Source: Paenalicyclobacillus mengziensis (GTDB lineage Bacteria; Bacillota; Bacilli; Alicyclobacillales; Alicyclobacillaceae). Taken from it: DNA of 64,000 nucleotides. The notes beneath the pieces were generated by a model. It did not search any database, was not told where the DNA came from, and worked only from the letters and a program-made list of their open reading frames with translations. The stretch is taken from contig NZ_CP071182.1 of NCBI RefSeq assembly GCF_017298635.1, forward strand, positions 1,426,001 to 1,490,000, written 5' to 3'. This document shows positions 19,186 to 29,013 of this stretch, in pieces (within the stretch, counting starts at the first letter, position 1; each line of letters starts with the position of its first letter). A program made the translations under genes and the position numbers.

Positions 19186-20805
19186 AGGGGCTGCTGAATG
19201 ATTTAGTACCTAGCCCCTACAGTATGAAAATCCATGCTCAAGACTTCTCCAAACAGGAGCCAAAAAAGAAGCCGCAGCCTCTTTTCCAGGTTCATGACTA
19301 ACAGTTGGAGAGCGATGACAGTCTCGCTGGTCTGACGAAGGCGTGCCCGAATTAGGCCAAGTCCGTAATTTCGCTTCGCTTCTCCGAACTTACCTTCTAC
19401 CGCGTTCCGTTCGCCCATGTCTTGCCGTTCCAGTTTTTGTTCCTCTGGGTCCAGGTGCTTTGGCGGTCGTCCCAGCTTGGGACCACTCAATCGGATACCA
19501 AGTTCTTTGCAATACCTGAGGTTCTCCCGCGTTCGATAGATTTTGTCGGCCAGAATCGCTTCTGGATAGAATCCAAAGCGCTCCACATATCGCTCTACCG
19601 ACTCAATCAGCGTTGTACCCTCGTTGAAGCTATCCCAACTCGTCTTCTCCATCAAGGAGTATCCGTCCACCACGCTGATGGCAACTTTGGGACCGAACTC
19701 CACATTCGCCTTTGCTTTTCCACGTACAATCGGCCGCACGTCGGGCTGAGCGATGCTTACGATTCTGTCATCTACGCGATGACTGTGCGATTGGTACATC
19801 TCTCGTTGTTGTCGATACAGCTCACCAACGACCAAGAGCTCACGATATTGGCGCCGCGAAAGTACGGTGAGTGGCGTGTGTGCCACCAGTTGTTCAATGA
19901 ACCTCAAGTCCCGTGCCACATAGCGCAATTGCCGCCCGACCGCTTTGCGAATCTCCCGTCGACTTGGCTTGCGGTTCTTCGCCGTTCTCAGGTAATCACG
20001 GCGTGCTTGACACCGCCGATCCCTGGGCTTCTTCATGTTCCCTCGATGCGGTGCGTGGAGCGTGTCAATGATATCTTCCAGCTTCTCACGTGCTGTGTTC
20101 AGCAGTGACAAGTCGGTTGGATACGCGATATCTGATGGTGCACAGGTCGCATCCAAAATCAGCTTCCCTTGATGGGTCTGGGGTTCTTGAGGTTCCACTT
20201 TTGAGCCACCTTTTGGGTCTGCCTCGGTCGAAGTCGGCGGTTCGTCCTTGGGATCATCGTCGTCCCCGCCCTCTTCTTCTTGGCGAGCCGCTTGCACGAT
20301 CCACTCATTCACTTGGTTGATGACCTCCGGTCCCAATCGCTTACGGAAGTAGGTGAGGAGTGAGGGGTCAAAAGGAGGCTCTTCCCGATATCCTTCAAGT
20401 CCAAGGAAGTACTGCAGATACGGGTTTTCCGTGATGTGTTGAACCAGGTGACGGTCCGAAAAACCTTCGCGTTCTTGAATGATGAGCGCGCCAAGCGCCA
20501 TCCGGACGGATACCGCCCGTCCGCCTCGAGGATCCTTACTGAAGTGTTTGCTGTACTCCTCTTCCACTCGCCGCCACGGGATGTACGAAAGCTGAACCCA
20601 ACGGTTGTTTTCGCTCAATCGGCCCCCAAAGGGCAAAAAGAAGTCTCCTGGAAGTATTTGTTGGTCCTGATGATTCGCGTACAATGTCCTTCCCCCAAGT
20701 GCACGGTTTTTTACTCACTCCGCTCAAAATCCATACACTTTCATTCGACAAATTGCACGTGAATTCCTTGCTGCAACAGGGCTTTTAGTTCATTCAGCAG
20801 CCCCT
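19186..20805 (-). mobile_element. Complete insertion sequence with 16-bp inverted repeats
   Basis: AGGGGCTGCTGAATGA at 19186-19201 is perfectly inverted at 20790-20805. The flanks show GAT on both sides (19183-19185 and 20806-20808), a possible 3-bp target duplication. The element of about 1.62 kb holds one DDE transposase gene on the minus strand and looks intact. Confidence 0.85.
19203..20684 (-). CDS. DDE transposase (IS5/IS1182-like)
   Basis: The 493-residue protein has an N-terminal DUF772-like helical domain (VSVRMALGALIIQEREGFSD, then RHLVQHITENPYLQYFLG). The catalytic core includes LILDATCAPSDIAYPTDL (first Asp), ILADKIYRTRENL (second Asp) and NAVEGKFGEAKRNYGL (Glu). A variable acidic linker (EEEGGDDDDPKDE) is inserted. 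The length and intact triad suggest an active enzyme. I am unsure whether it belongs with the IS5 or IS1182 lineage. Confidence 0.88.
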   Translation of the reverse strand: MYANHQDQQILPGDFFLPFGGRLSENNRWVQLSYIPWRRVEEEYSKHFSKDPRGGRAVSVRMALGALIIQEREGFSDRHLVQHITENPYLQYFLGLEGYREEPPFDPSLLTYFRKRLGPEVINQVNEWIVQAARQEEEGGDDDDPKDEPPTSTEADPKGGSKVEPQEPQTHQGKLILDATCAPSDIAYPTDLSLLNTAREKLEDIIDTLHAPHRGNMKKPRDRRCQARRDYLRTAKNRKPSRREIRKAVGRQLRYVARDLRFIEQLVAHTPLTVLSRRQYRELLVVGELYRQQREMYQSHSHRVDDRIVSIAQPDVRPIVRGKAKANVEFGPKVAISVVDGYSLMEKTSWDSFNEGTTLIESVERYVERFGFYPEAILADKIYRTRENLRYCKELGIRLSGPKLGRPPKHLDPEEQKLERQDMGERNAVEGKFGEAKRNYGLGLIRARLRQTSETVIALQLLVMNLEKRLRLLFWLLFGEVLSMDFHTVGARY

Positions 20806-21136
20806 GATATGAACCAGGCCCGTCAAGCACCACTTAACCCCCATGGCACGGAGTTACGAATTTCCAAGTTTTCGCGTGGCTTGATTTGGAGTGGCAGCCG
20901 TGATAGGCTGGCTTGCCTGCGGCCATCGACTTTTCTTAGATGAGCCGCCTTGGCTGTGCGAATCACGGCTGCAGAGGCTCCAAGTCAAGCCCTCTGAGTT
21001 GAAAGGCTCGGCTCGGAGGCAAAAACTTATCGACGGTGAGCAGTCTGATATTCGTGGGTTGGTTACCACAGTTAATCTCTCCGTCTCAAGGAACTGCCAC
21101 GAACTAATGACGTACATTCAGCGAAGATATCTTCAC
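20806..21136. other. Non-coding spacer between two insertion sequences
   Basis: Short frames only. The sequence may be a remnant of an older element, but nothing can be named. Confidence 0.3.
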
Positions 21137-22988
21137 CTAGGGGTCCTGTGAAAAAGTGCGAAGCTTCCTCGATCGTTAGTTAATATATTCTATAAATGGT
21201 ATAATCATCATAAGTCGAAGGCTCGGGTGTGGTGTTTCGGATGTTGCGTGAACATGTTCGCCAATTGTCGTTTGCCGATACCGATGGCTGGTATGAAAAG
21301 ATCCCGAAGAAGTCATTTTGGTATCGTATCAGAGCTTGGGCAGATGAGAATCTGCGGGATAGCATGTTTGCACACATGTATTCTGAGATTGGCAGGCCTT
21401 CGGTTCCCCCTACATATATGACAGTGTTGATGATTATCCAGACACGTGAGGGCTGGAGTGACGGACAAGCGATTGAAGCTGCTATGTTCGATGACCGCGT
21501 GAAGTATGCCCTCGGTGTGAGTCGTACGCCAGAAGTCTCCTGTGATCGCTCTACCCTGTGCAAGTTCCGTGCGCGAGCACTCGTGAACGATTTGGACAGA
21601 GCCATATTGAAGCAGTCTCTGCTTGGAGCGGCAACGGCAGGATTGCTGGCTGATGACGAGGACCTGGTGGACTCATACATGGTCAGCGGTGCAGCGGCGA
21701 AACAGGGAACATTCCTTCTGATTCACCAAGCTATCCGTGGCGTCCTGTGGCAGGCGGCGTGTGAACGAGTGACGGTTCCAACATTGCGGAGGGCTGATTA
21801 CGCTATCCGACGCAAGCCTGATATCGATTGGACCGATGAGAGTCAGCGAAATCAATTGCTTGAGGACCTGGTGACGGATTCACGCACTCTGACTACAGCA
21901 CTCAAGGATCAACCTGGTCTGTCGGAAGAGTTGAAACAGAAACTGGACCTTCTTTGCGCCGTCACAGGACAGGACATTGAGACTTTGCCAGACGGGACAG
22001 TACGTATTGCACAAAGGGTAGCGAAAGACCGTATCATCTCCGTGGTCGACGAAGAGATGCGTCATGGCCACAAGACGACAAGCGCGAAAACGGATGGATA
22101 CAAGACCCACCTCATGACGCCAAATGTGACATCTGATCAACCTCGGCTGGTCACCTCAGTAGTGGTCACGGGAGCCAACGTTCCCGACGGAGATGTGGCC
22201 GGCGAGTTGGTGGCGGAGCGCACTTATCTCACGGGCGCAGCTCCCAAACAAATGATGGGAGATACCGCCTACGGGAGCGAAGCTGTGCAGGAAAGGGTTC
22301 GGGAAGTATCCAAAGAGACGTCTGTGGTGGCTCCAGTTCCACCAGCCGTAAATAAAGCAGGACATTTCAGCAAATCCGACTTCGTGATTGACACGGATGC
22401 CCATACGGTAACATGCCCGGCGGGACACACGATATCGTATGTTCCGAAGAAACCAAGACCGAATATGAAGCCAAAGCAGGTCGTGTTCATGGACGAAGCC
22501 AAATGCCAAGAGTGCCCTCTGCGTGCCCAGTGTGTGAATGGCAAGGGGCCGCGCTCGATTCGGGTTCGGGCTGACGAGAAACAGGTACAAGAGAAGCGGG
22601 CAAAACAGAGGACGTCCGAATGGACAGAGCACTACCGAGAACGGAGTCGGGTTGAACACGTCAACGAAAATATGGTACGCCACGGCGGACGAGAAGCCCG
22701 CTATTTCGGGAAACGCAAGACAGAGTTTCAAGAGCGGATGTGTGCGACGGGCCACAACATTAATGAACTGGCTCGAGTAGCCGCCTTACGAGAGTCATCA
22801 CCACGACAACGGGAGAAGTGCGCCTAAAAACGCCAAAGGAAGCAAAAACCACACGGAGGTGGGCTAAAAATGACCCCGAACACTGAATAGAGTGCTCAAC
22901 CCCACCATAAAACCCCACATTTAGGAAATTAAAAACTCCCCAAAAGCTAGAACAGAGGAATCAAGAACGTTTATCACAGGACCCCTAG
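21137..22988 (+). mobile_element. IS1182-type insertion sequence, copy 1
   Basis: The ends GGGGTCCTGTGAAAAA (left) and GGGGTCCTGTGATAAA (right, inverted) are terminal repeats with one mismatch. CTAG borders both sides, consistent with a 4-bp palindromic target. The transposase reads left to right, with a TATAAT-containing promoter just inside the left end (about 21199). Confidence 0.88.
21229..22827 (+). CDS. IS1182-family transposase, copy 1
   Basis: The 532-residue transposase has a DUF772-like N-terminus (MTVLMIIQTREGWSDGQAIE) and a DDE domain. Motifs include TDGYKTHLMTPN, MMGDTAYGSEAVQ and a cysteine cluster (CPAGH...CQECPLRAQC) typical of IS1182-type enzymes. The start is GTG 21229. It differs from copy 2 at one visible residue (Asp in place of Asn in the SFA-D/N-TDGW region). 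Confidence 0.93.
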   Translation: MVFRMLREHVRQLSFADTDGWYEKIPKKSFWYRIRAWADENLRDSMFAHMYSEIGRPSVPPTYMTVLMIIQTREGWSDGQAIEAAMFDDRVKYALGVSRTPEVSCDRSTLCKFRARALVNDLDRAILKQSLLGAATAGLLADDEDLVDSYMVSGAAAKQGTFLLIHQAIRGVLWQAACERVTVPTLRRADYAIRRKPDIDWTDESQRNQLLEDLVTDSRTLTTALKDQPGLSEELKQKLDLLCAVTGQDIETLPDGTVRIAQRVAKDRIISVVDEEMRHGHKTTSAKTDGYKTHLMTPNVTSDQPRLVTSVVVTGANVPDGDVAGELVAERTYLTGAAPKQMMGDTAYGSEAVQERVREVSKETSVVAPVPPAVNKAGHFSKSDFVIDTDAHTVTCPAGHTISYVPKKPRPNMKPKQVVFMDEAKCQECPLRAQCVNGKGPRSIRVRADEKQVQEKRAKQRTSEWTEHYRERSRVEHVNENMVRHGGREARYFGKRKTEFQERMCATGHNINELARVAALRESSPRQREKCA

Positions 22989-23203
22989 GACTCATCCCTA
23001 GCGGTGTTGACATGTTGGATTACGTCCTCGATATCACACCCCAAATATGTACATATTTTGTCCAAAATTTCCATAGATACATATTCATCTTTGCTTATTT
23101 TCGCGAGTGTCGTAGACGATGCACCTATCGCTTCCCTCAACTCACTCTTCGTCACATGCTTGCGATGCAACATTGCTGCTAGAGGAGCGTATGAAAACAT
23201 CAT
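22985..23203 (-). CDS. Small XRE/Cro-type regulator
   Basis: The 72-residue protein is a single helix-turn-helix domain of the YozG/Cro type: LRRKHVT-like start, SELREAIGASSTTLAKISK, then MEILDKICTYLGCDIEDVIQ. A GGAGG-type ribosome site precedes the start. The stop codon TAG is formed by the CTAG at the end of the IS copy, so the natural C-terminus may have been altered by the insertion. Such small regulators usually accompany mobile elements or toxin-like partners, none of which is evident. Confidence 0.82.
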   Translation of the reverse strand: MMFSYAPLAAMLHRKHVTKSELREAIGASSTTLAKISKDEYVSMEILDKICTYLGCDIEDVIQHVNTARDES

Positions 23204-23422
23204 TATTTCCTCCCAATATTAGCTTTAATTCGATAATAAAACAATCGCTTTCCGTTTCCAAAGATAAAATGCATCTTTAAAATTCTTCTATTCTAGACAC
23301 GCTGCCATATATGTATATTTTATTTATATAAGTGGATATTCTATTTATAGAAGAACACAAACATTGTATGTGGACAATTCAAACAACGTGTACATCAATT
23401 GATCCCAAGTTAGGAGATTACT

Positions 23423-24586
23423 ATGTATCCTGGAAATGTCAATGAAGAAGTGGTTTCAGAACCAACCCGAAGTTACCTTTATCACTTGACTCCTATCTGT
23501 AACGGACCATATACAGAGAGTTTAACCAGCTATACGAGCCGACTGTCTGAAGCACACGGATTAACTATGGCCGAATTCCTGAAAGAAGTTCTCAGTTCAG
23601 TGTTAGGAAAACCATACCTTCACGCTATCGTGAAACATGGAGGAACAAGGTTTCTTGCCTATTCTGGTGCCCAGAATGGATTGGCTCGTGGTGCAGAACA
23701 GTTGGTGCAGGAACTACAGTACTTAACAAAAGTCGAAAACCTTCAACAATTGACCTTTCTACCCTATCGAGAACTGTTTTCAGATCGAGGACTGATTCGA
23801 CGGTTTCGTTCGTGGTGTCCACGATGTTATCAAGAATGGATGGACACCAATGTAACCGTCTACGACCCGCTCCTTTGGTCTGTCCAGAACATTGATTACT
23901 GCCCCATTCATCATATTGAATTAGCACAAATCTGTCCCAAATGTGGGCGTCACCTATTTCATTGGGAACGGTATAGCCGGCCGGGTTACTGTACATGCGG
24001 AAACTGGCTGGGGAACTCTGGGGCCATTAGCGATTTTACTAGTGAAACCTATCAAGATAGGCACAACCAAAACTATACATTCGGATTGCTTCGTTCAAAA
24101 AATATCGGAACAGTCATAGAACTTGCTCAAGGCAAGCGATTACCACGTGTTTCAGCACAACAAATCATGAGTCATTTACTAACACTGACTGACGGAAATA
24201 TGGCTTTACTAGCCCGTAGAGCGGGTCTTTCAAAATCTACGGTGTTCGGTTGGACACAGGGCAGACGGATTCCTCTTCAAACATTCATTCACATAACCGA
24301 AAGACTTCACCTTGAATTGAATAAGGTTCTTCTATGCTCTCCATGTCTCACAGCCCCTAATTCCAACATTGCCAGTTCGTCTAAGGTTGTGGTATCAACA
24401 CACCGACAATATCCATCATCTCAGCCCCAGGACGCAGAACTTTTATTACAAGCTGAACTACATTCAGACCCGCCAAACTCACTACAAAGTATTGCAAAAA
24501 CCATGGGATTAGATCGAAAGCTCTTGCACACTAAATTCCCAACGTTAACCCAACAAATTCGAAAAAGGTATCGTGACTATACTTAG
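23423..24586 (+). CDS. TniQ-family protein with C-terminal helix-turn-helix
   Basis: The 387-residue protein starts with a TniQ-like domain (HLTPICNGPYTESLTSYTSRLSEAHG). A zinc-binding region carries CPRC, CPIHH, CPKCGRHL and CTCGNWLG. A helix-turn-helix follows (ALLARRAGLSKSTVFGWTQG, then RRIPLQ) and a variable tail. TniQ/TnsD proteins choose target sites for Tn7-like and Tn5053-like transposons. No tnsA, tnsB or tnsC gene is nearby, so this is a solitary copy, either a remnant or a stand-alone regulator. The ATG is preceded by TTAGGAG. Confidence 0.8.
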   Translation: MYPGNVNEEVVSEPTRSYLYHLTPICNGPYTESLTSYTSRLSEAHGLTMAEFLKEVLSSVLGKPYLHAIVKHGGTRFLAYSGAQNGLARGAEQLVQELQYLTKVENLQQLTFLPYRELFSDRGLIRRFRSWCPRCYQEWMDTNVTVYDPLLWSVQNIDYCPIHHIELAQICPKCGRHLFHWERYSRPGYCTCGNWLGNSGAISDFTSETYQDRHNQNYTFGLLRSKNIGTVIELAQGKRLPRVSAQQIMSHLLTLTDGNMALLARRAGLSKSTVFGWTQGRRIPLQTFIHITERLHLELNKVLLCSPCLTAPNSNIASSSKVVVSTHRQYPSSQPQDAELLLQAELHSDPPNSLQSIAKTMGLDRKLLHTKFPTLTQQIRKRYRDYT

Positions 24587-24683
24587 TTATCATGAACACA
24601 GGCTCGGCTCCATGTCACAATTCCGTAGGTTAATTGGAAATAATGATCTCCAATCAGAGCTACATTGTGAAGGAGCCGATACT

Positions 24684-25794
24684 ATGCAGGATATCGTAAA
24701 GTTCGTTGGTTTAGACGTATCAATGGATACCATAGCAGTGGCCGTGGCAGATGCAGGTCGTCGTGAGGCAAGGTATTGGGGAACCATTGCGCACACACCA
24801 GAGGCTGTAAAGAAGCTGTTGACTCAGTTGGGAGGGACTGACGAAATCCTCGCTTGCTATGAAGCGGGTCCCACCGGGTATGAATTGCAACGTTTTCTTA
24901 ACCGTCAAGGGGTTCAGTGTCTCGTTGTTGCCCCAACGTTGATTCCAAAACGGCCGGGAGATCGTGTAAAAACAGACCGACGTGATGCAATCCAACTGGC
25001 TCAACTGCTTAGAGCAGGTGAATTGATGCCGGTGTATGTACCAACAGAAGAAGACGAGGCACTTCGTGATTTGACGCGCCTACGAGAAGACGTGAAAGAG
25101 GACCAACTGCGAGCGCGCCATAGATTATCGAAAGTTCCTATTACGTCACGATGTAAAACCGTCGAAGAAAATGACGAAGTGGAAGAGCGTACATCGGAAA
25201 TGGCTGGACAGCCTACGATTTGACAATCGGGCACTCCAATTGACGTTTCAGGAGTACCTGCACACGCTCGATGAGATTGACCAGCGTCTTACACGATTGG
25301 ACAAAGAGATTCACGAGCAGGCGCTCTGTTCGTCGCGTGCGCCAGTGATTGAAGCCTTGCAAACGCTAAGGGGTATCCAGGAGATTACGGCAGTAACATT
25401 GACAGTGGAAGTGGGAGATTTCCGTCGGTTTGCAACAGCGCGAGAATTCATGGGGTACACCGGGTTGGTTCCAAGCGAGTATTCCAGCGGCCTTAGTAGA
25501 CGGCAAGGGAACATCACGAAAGTCGGTAACACACATATACGGCGTGTTCTCGTCGAAGCTGGATGGAGTTATCGCCACAGACCGGCTGTCAAGGGAGACA
25601 TCCGCAGGCGGCAAGAAGGAAAACCGGTTGAAATATTACGCATGTCGTGGAATGCACAGGACCGTCTGCACCGTAAGTTCAACCGGCTGACATCGAAAGG
25701 AAAACCAACGAACAAAGCAGTCGTGGCTGTAGGACGGGAACTCGCTGGATTTGTGTGGGCAATGGCAATCGAAGTACAGCGGCAGATGGCGTAA
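24684..25794 (+). pseudogene. IS110-family transposase, broken by a one-base frameshift
   Basis: From ATG 24684 (ribosome site GAAGGAG) the frame gives the DEDD RuvC-like N-terminus: KFVGLDVSMDTIAVAVADAG, ACYEAGPTGYELQRFL, VKTDRRDAIQLAQLLRAGEL. After RHRLSK, near 25132, the family sequence continues in the next frame (FLLRHDVKPSKK... WLDSLRF). It runs through the Tnp20 domain (QTLRGIQEITAVTLTVEVGD, GYTGLVPSEYSSG) to 25794. One extra G accounts for the shift. IS110 transposases work with a bridge RNA from the element ends; the element borders could not be fixed. Confidence 0.85.
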
Positions 25795-25915
25795 GTTTTT
25801 TCGGAATTCAAGTTAACCCAACCCTTGGGTAGATCATGTGTTCATTTGGTTGGAAGATTGGGCTTGGAGGCAAAAGTGTAAACCGTAGAGGAAAATCCAC
25901 GATGCAGCCCCTGTA

Positions 25916-27764
25916 CTAGGGGTCCTGTGATAAACGTTCTTGATTCCTCTGTTCTAGCTTTTGGGGAGTTTTTAATTTCCTAAATGTGGGGTTTTGTGGT
26001 GGGGTTGAGCACTCTATTCAGTGTTCGGGGTCATTTTTAGCCCACCTCCGTGTGGTTTTTGCTTCCTTTGGCGTTTTTAGGCGCACTTCTCCCGTTGTCG
26101 TGGTGATGACTCTCGTAAGGCGGCTACTCGAGCCAGTTCATTAATGTTGTGGCCCGTCGCACACATCCGCTCTTGAAACTCTGTCTTGCGTTTCCCGAAA
26201 TAGCGGGCTTCTCGTCCGCCGTGGCGTACCATATTTTCGTTGACGTGTTCAACCCGACTCCGTTCTCGGTAGTGCTCTGTCCATTCGGACGTCCTCTGTT
26301 TTGCCCGCTTCTCTTGTACCTGTTTCTCGTCAGCCCGAACCCGAATCGAGCGCGGCCCCTTGCCATTCACACACTGGGCACGCAGAGGGCACTCTTGGCA
26401 TTTGGCTTCGTCCATGAACACGACCTGCTTTGGCTTCATATTCGGTCTTGGTTTCTTCGGAACATACGATATCGTGTGTCCCGCCGGGCATGTTACCGTA
26501 TGGGCATCCGTGTCAATCACGAAGTCGGATTTGCTGAAATGTCCTGCTTTATTTACGGCTGGTGGAACTGGAGCCACCACAGACGTCTCTTTGGATACTT
26601 CCCGAACCCTTTCCTGCACAGCTTCGCTCCCGTAGGCGGTATCTCCCATCATTTGTTTGGGAGCTGCGCCCGTGAGATAAGTGCGCTCCGCCACCAACTC
26701 GCCGGCCACATCTCCGTCGGGAACGTTGGCTCCCGTGACCACTACTGAGGTGACCAGCCGAGGTTGATCAGATGTCACATTTGGCGTCATGAGGTGGGTC
26801 TTGTATCCATCCGTTTTCGCGCTTGTCGTCTTGTGGCCATGACGCATCTCTTCGTCGACCACGGAGATGATACGGTCTTTCGCTACCCTTTGTGCAATAC
26901 GTACTGTCCCGTCTGGCAAAGTCTCAATGTCCTGTCCTGTGACGGCGCAAAGAAGGTCCAGTTTCTGTTTCAACTCTTCCGACAGACCAGGTTGATCCTT
27001 GAGTGCTGTAGTCAGAGTGCGTGAATCCGTCACCAGGTCCTCAAGCAATTGATTTCGCTGACTCTCATCGGTCCAATCGATATCAGGCTTGCGTCGGATA
27101 GCGTAATCAGCCCTCCGCAATGTTGGAACCGTCACTCGTTCACACGCCGCCTGCCACAGGACGCCACGGATAGCTTGGTGAATCAGAAGGAATGTTCCCT
27201 GTTTCGCCGCTGCACCGCTGACCATGTATGAGTCCACCAGGTCCTCGTCATCAGCCAGCAATCCTGCCGTTGCCGCTCCAAGCAGAGACTGCTTCAATAT
27301 GGCTCTGTCCAAATCGTTCACGAGTGCTCGCGCACGGAACTTGCACAGGGTAGAGCGATCACAGGAGACTTCTGGCGTACGACTCACACCGAGGGCATAC
27401 TTCACGCGGTCATCGAACATAGCAGCTTCAATCGCTTGTCCGTCACTCCAGCCCTCACGTGTCTGGATAATCATCAACACTGTCATATATGTAGGGGGAA
27501 CCGAAGGCCTGCCAATCTCAGAATACATGTGTGCAAACATGCTATCCCGCAGATTCTCATCTGCCCAAGCTCTGATACGATACCAAAATGACTTCTTCGG
27601 GATCTTTTCATACCAGCCATCGGTATTGGCAAACGACAATTGGCGAACATGTTCACGCAACATCCGAAACACCACACCCGAGCCTTCGACTTATGATGAT
27701 TCCATTTATAGAATATACTAACTAACAATCGAGGAAGCTTCGCACTTTTTCACAGGACCCCTAG
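25916..27764 (-). mobile_element. IS1182-type insertion sequence, copy 2 (inverted)
   Basis: It has the same terminal repeats and CTAG borders as copy 1, in opposite orientation. The region before the transposase differs by a few bases (for example AATATATT against AGTATATT, and TGGTATAATC against TGGAATC). The copies are therefore not freshly identical, or gene conversion is incomplete. The change removes the TATAAT seen in copy 1. Confidence 0.88.
26077..27675 (-). CDS. IS1182-family transposase, copy 2
   Basis: This 532-residue protein matches the copy 1 product except for one residue seen near position 20. The same DUF772-like and DDE regions are present and intact. It is read toward the interior of the composite unit. 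Confidence 0.93.
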   Translation of the reverse strand: MVFRMLREHVRQLSFANTDGWYEKIPKKSFWYRIRAWADENLRDSMFAHMYSEIGRPSVPPTYMTVLMIIQTREGWSDGQAIEAAMFDDRVKYALGVSRTPEVSCDRSTLCKFRARALVNDLDRAILKQSLLGAATAGLLADDEDLVDSYMVSGAAAKQGTFLLIHQAIRGVLWQAACERVTVPTLRRADYAIRRKPDIDWTDESQRNQLLEDLVTDSRTLTTALKDQPGLSEELKQKLDLLCAVTGQDIETLPDGTVRIAQRVAKDRIISVVDEEMRHGHKTTSAKTDGYKTHLMTPNVTSDQPRLVTSVVVTGANVPDGDVAGELVAERTYLTGAAPKQMMGDTAYGSEAVQERVREVSKETSVVAPVPPAVNKAGHFSKSDFVIDTDAHTVTCPAGHTISYVPKKPRPNMKPKQVVFMDEAKCQECPLRAQCVNGKGPRSIRVRADEKQVQEKRAKQRTSEWTEHYRERSRVEHVNENMVRHGGREARYFGKRKTEFQERMCATGHNINELARVAALRESSPRQREKCA

Positions 27765-27765
27765 G

Positions 27766-28024
27766 GTGTTGGTGCATTGTGTTGATTCGGCGATTCGGAA
27801 GGTCAATGCCTCTGTTACTGATTTTCTCAATAGGTACAACACTGCTCGAAGGCTTTGCCGTTTTGATGGGACATGCTAGCTACGGAAACGGCTGGAACCT
27901 CGCGTGGACATTCATTTCGTGCTTGGTTGCATATGTGGTCGTGTATAAGTGTTACATGCTCATTCGACATGTTCTGATGGAAGTCTGGTCAAAATACGAG
28001 GCGTCGACTCGGTTCGACAGATGA
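27766..28024 (+). pseudogene. 3' fragment of a CBO0543-like membrane protein gene cut by the IS
   Basis: Directly after the IS end the frame encodes two or three hydrophobic segments (LLIFSIGTTLLEGFAVLMGH and GNGWNLAWTFISCLVAYVVV). Their order resembles the C-terminal half of CBO0543-like proteins. The usual N-terminal half is absent, and the matching 5' half is not seen left of copy 1. An 81-codon version could still be translated from 27779. Confidence 0.45.
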
Positions 28025-28087
28025 TCGGACTCGAAGCTGATACGATAAGTCGGTGCGAAATAAAAACGAAGTAAATGGGGTAAGGTT

Positions 28088-28237
28088 TTGAGGGACTTAT
28101 CACCAAGAGAGTATGTTTTGATGCGCCTAAAAGAAGCGAGACTACCGATAGATGTGGTCGAAAAGGTTTTGAAGCAGCTTGAATGCGATGAACTATCAAA
28201 GGAAGAACGGGAGGAAATTTTGAATCGCGAAGGTTGA
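28088..28237 (+). CDS. Small hypothetical protein (49 residues)
   Basis: TTG 28088 is preceded by GGGGTAAGG and opens a charged, helical 49-residue frame (RDLSPREYVLMRLKEARLPI, then DVVEKVLKQLE...). The strong helix-forming composition suggests a real small soluble protein. ATG 28121 is an alternative start. Family unknown. Confidence 0.45.
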   Translation: MRDLSPREYVLMRLKEARLPIDVVEKVLKQLECDELSKEEREEILNREG

Positions 28238-28395
28238 CTACGAGTTGCACGGACCGGAGATGGAGCCCCTGAACGTCCCTACGACCACATTGAATTTAAG
28301 GACGTTCGGGGTTCAAGAGTGACTGACTCCCTCATAAGATTTACTTGGGAAAGTACCAGTGATGAGTGAGATTCCAAGGAATGATTCCCGTGTTG

Positions 28396-28794
28396 TTAAA
28401 AGCCCTCCTGATAGGGCATCTGTCCAACTGGATATGCCTTTCTCCCGCAACTACACCACATCGAAGGATATGGGAATTCAGAAGCATGTTCGTTCCCGCA
28501 CTCGCAAACGTAACGGGTTGCAGGTATCACTTTAACAACAGCGGTCACACTACTGTAGATGGGTTCGGCCCGTTCGGGAGCCCACGTTGGCGGCATCAAT
28601 TGAACAGCTTTCTCGTGGAAAGGGAACCGTACATTGATGCGACCGTTCTCCGTTTCACATTTGCGCCATTTTCCGTAATACTTGATCACGTTGCGAGGTG
28701 ATGAGGATTCGACGTAATAGACGAAATCTGTGTTTCGACCGTCCTGAGGGTGCCCAACAATCCTGTACCATCTGAAAAGTTGTTGTTTGCCCAC
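28396..28794 (-). CDS. Hypothetical protein with C-terminal zinc ribbon
   Basis: The 132-residue protein is soluble and ends in a CxC...CxC pattern (CECGNEH and CSCGRKAYPVG), which suggests a zinc-ribbon fold. The GTG start at 28794 has a GGGAGGGATGTGA ribosome site. I do not recognise the family. Confidence 0.6.
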   Translation of the reverse strand: MGKQQLFRWYRIVGHPQDGRNTDFVYYVESSSPRNVIKYYGKWRKCETENGRINVRFPFHEKAVQLMPPTWAPERAEPIYSSVTAVVKVIPATRYVCECGNEHASEFPYPSMWCSCGRKAYPVGQMPYQEGF

Positions 28795-29013
28795 TCACAT
28801 CCCTCCCGCGCCATCGCGTGTTTCGAAAATTTTCTATCAAGTATGTGTGGACAATTTTAACATATGCACAAGCCGATTGGGATAACCTTCACATAGTTCT
28901 GGGGTTCGAGGTGATTTGCATCGCATCACGACCAACCGCTGCTGTCGTCACGCATCGACATACTTTTTGCAACGTCTATGGTATTGTTAGTGCATCACCC
29001 TTACCCCATTTTT
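28795..29013. other. Short intergenic region before the terminator and intron
   Basis: No gene is seen in these 219 bases. It leads into a terminator-like hairpin. Confidence 0.3.

Larger units (their letters stand above)
21137..27764. mobile_element. Composite-transposon-like unit bounded by inverted IS1182-type copies
   Basis: Two nearly identical IS1182-type elements (21137-22988 on plus, 25916-27764 on minus) face each other. They enclose about 2.9 kb with an XRE regulator, a TniQ-family gene and an IS110 pseudogene. All four IS ends abut CTAG, and the outer ends are identical. Whether the unit moved as one piece or formed by two insertions cannot be told from this sequence. Confidence 0.6.

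Noticed and set aside
26149-26748. 199-codon frame opposite the IS1182 transposase (and its mirror at 22156-22755)
   Set aside because: It is the antisense shadow of a conserved transposase and is present only because the sense codons constrain the other strand.
21137-27764. Possible CRISPR-associated or Tn7-CAST system because of the TniQ gene
   Set aside because: No CRISPR array, Cas gene, or tnsA/B/C gene is present anywhere in the window.
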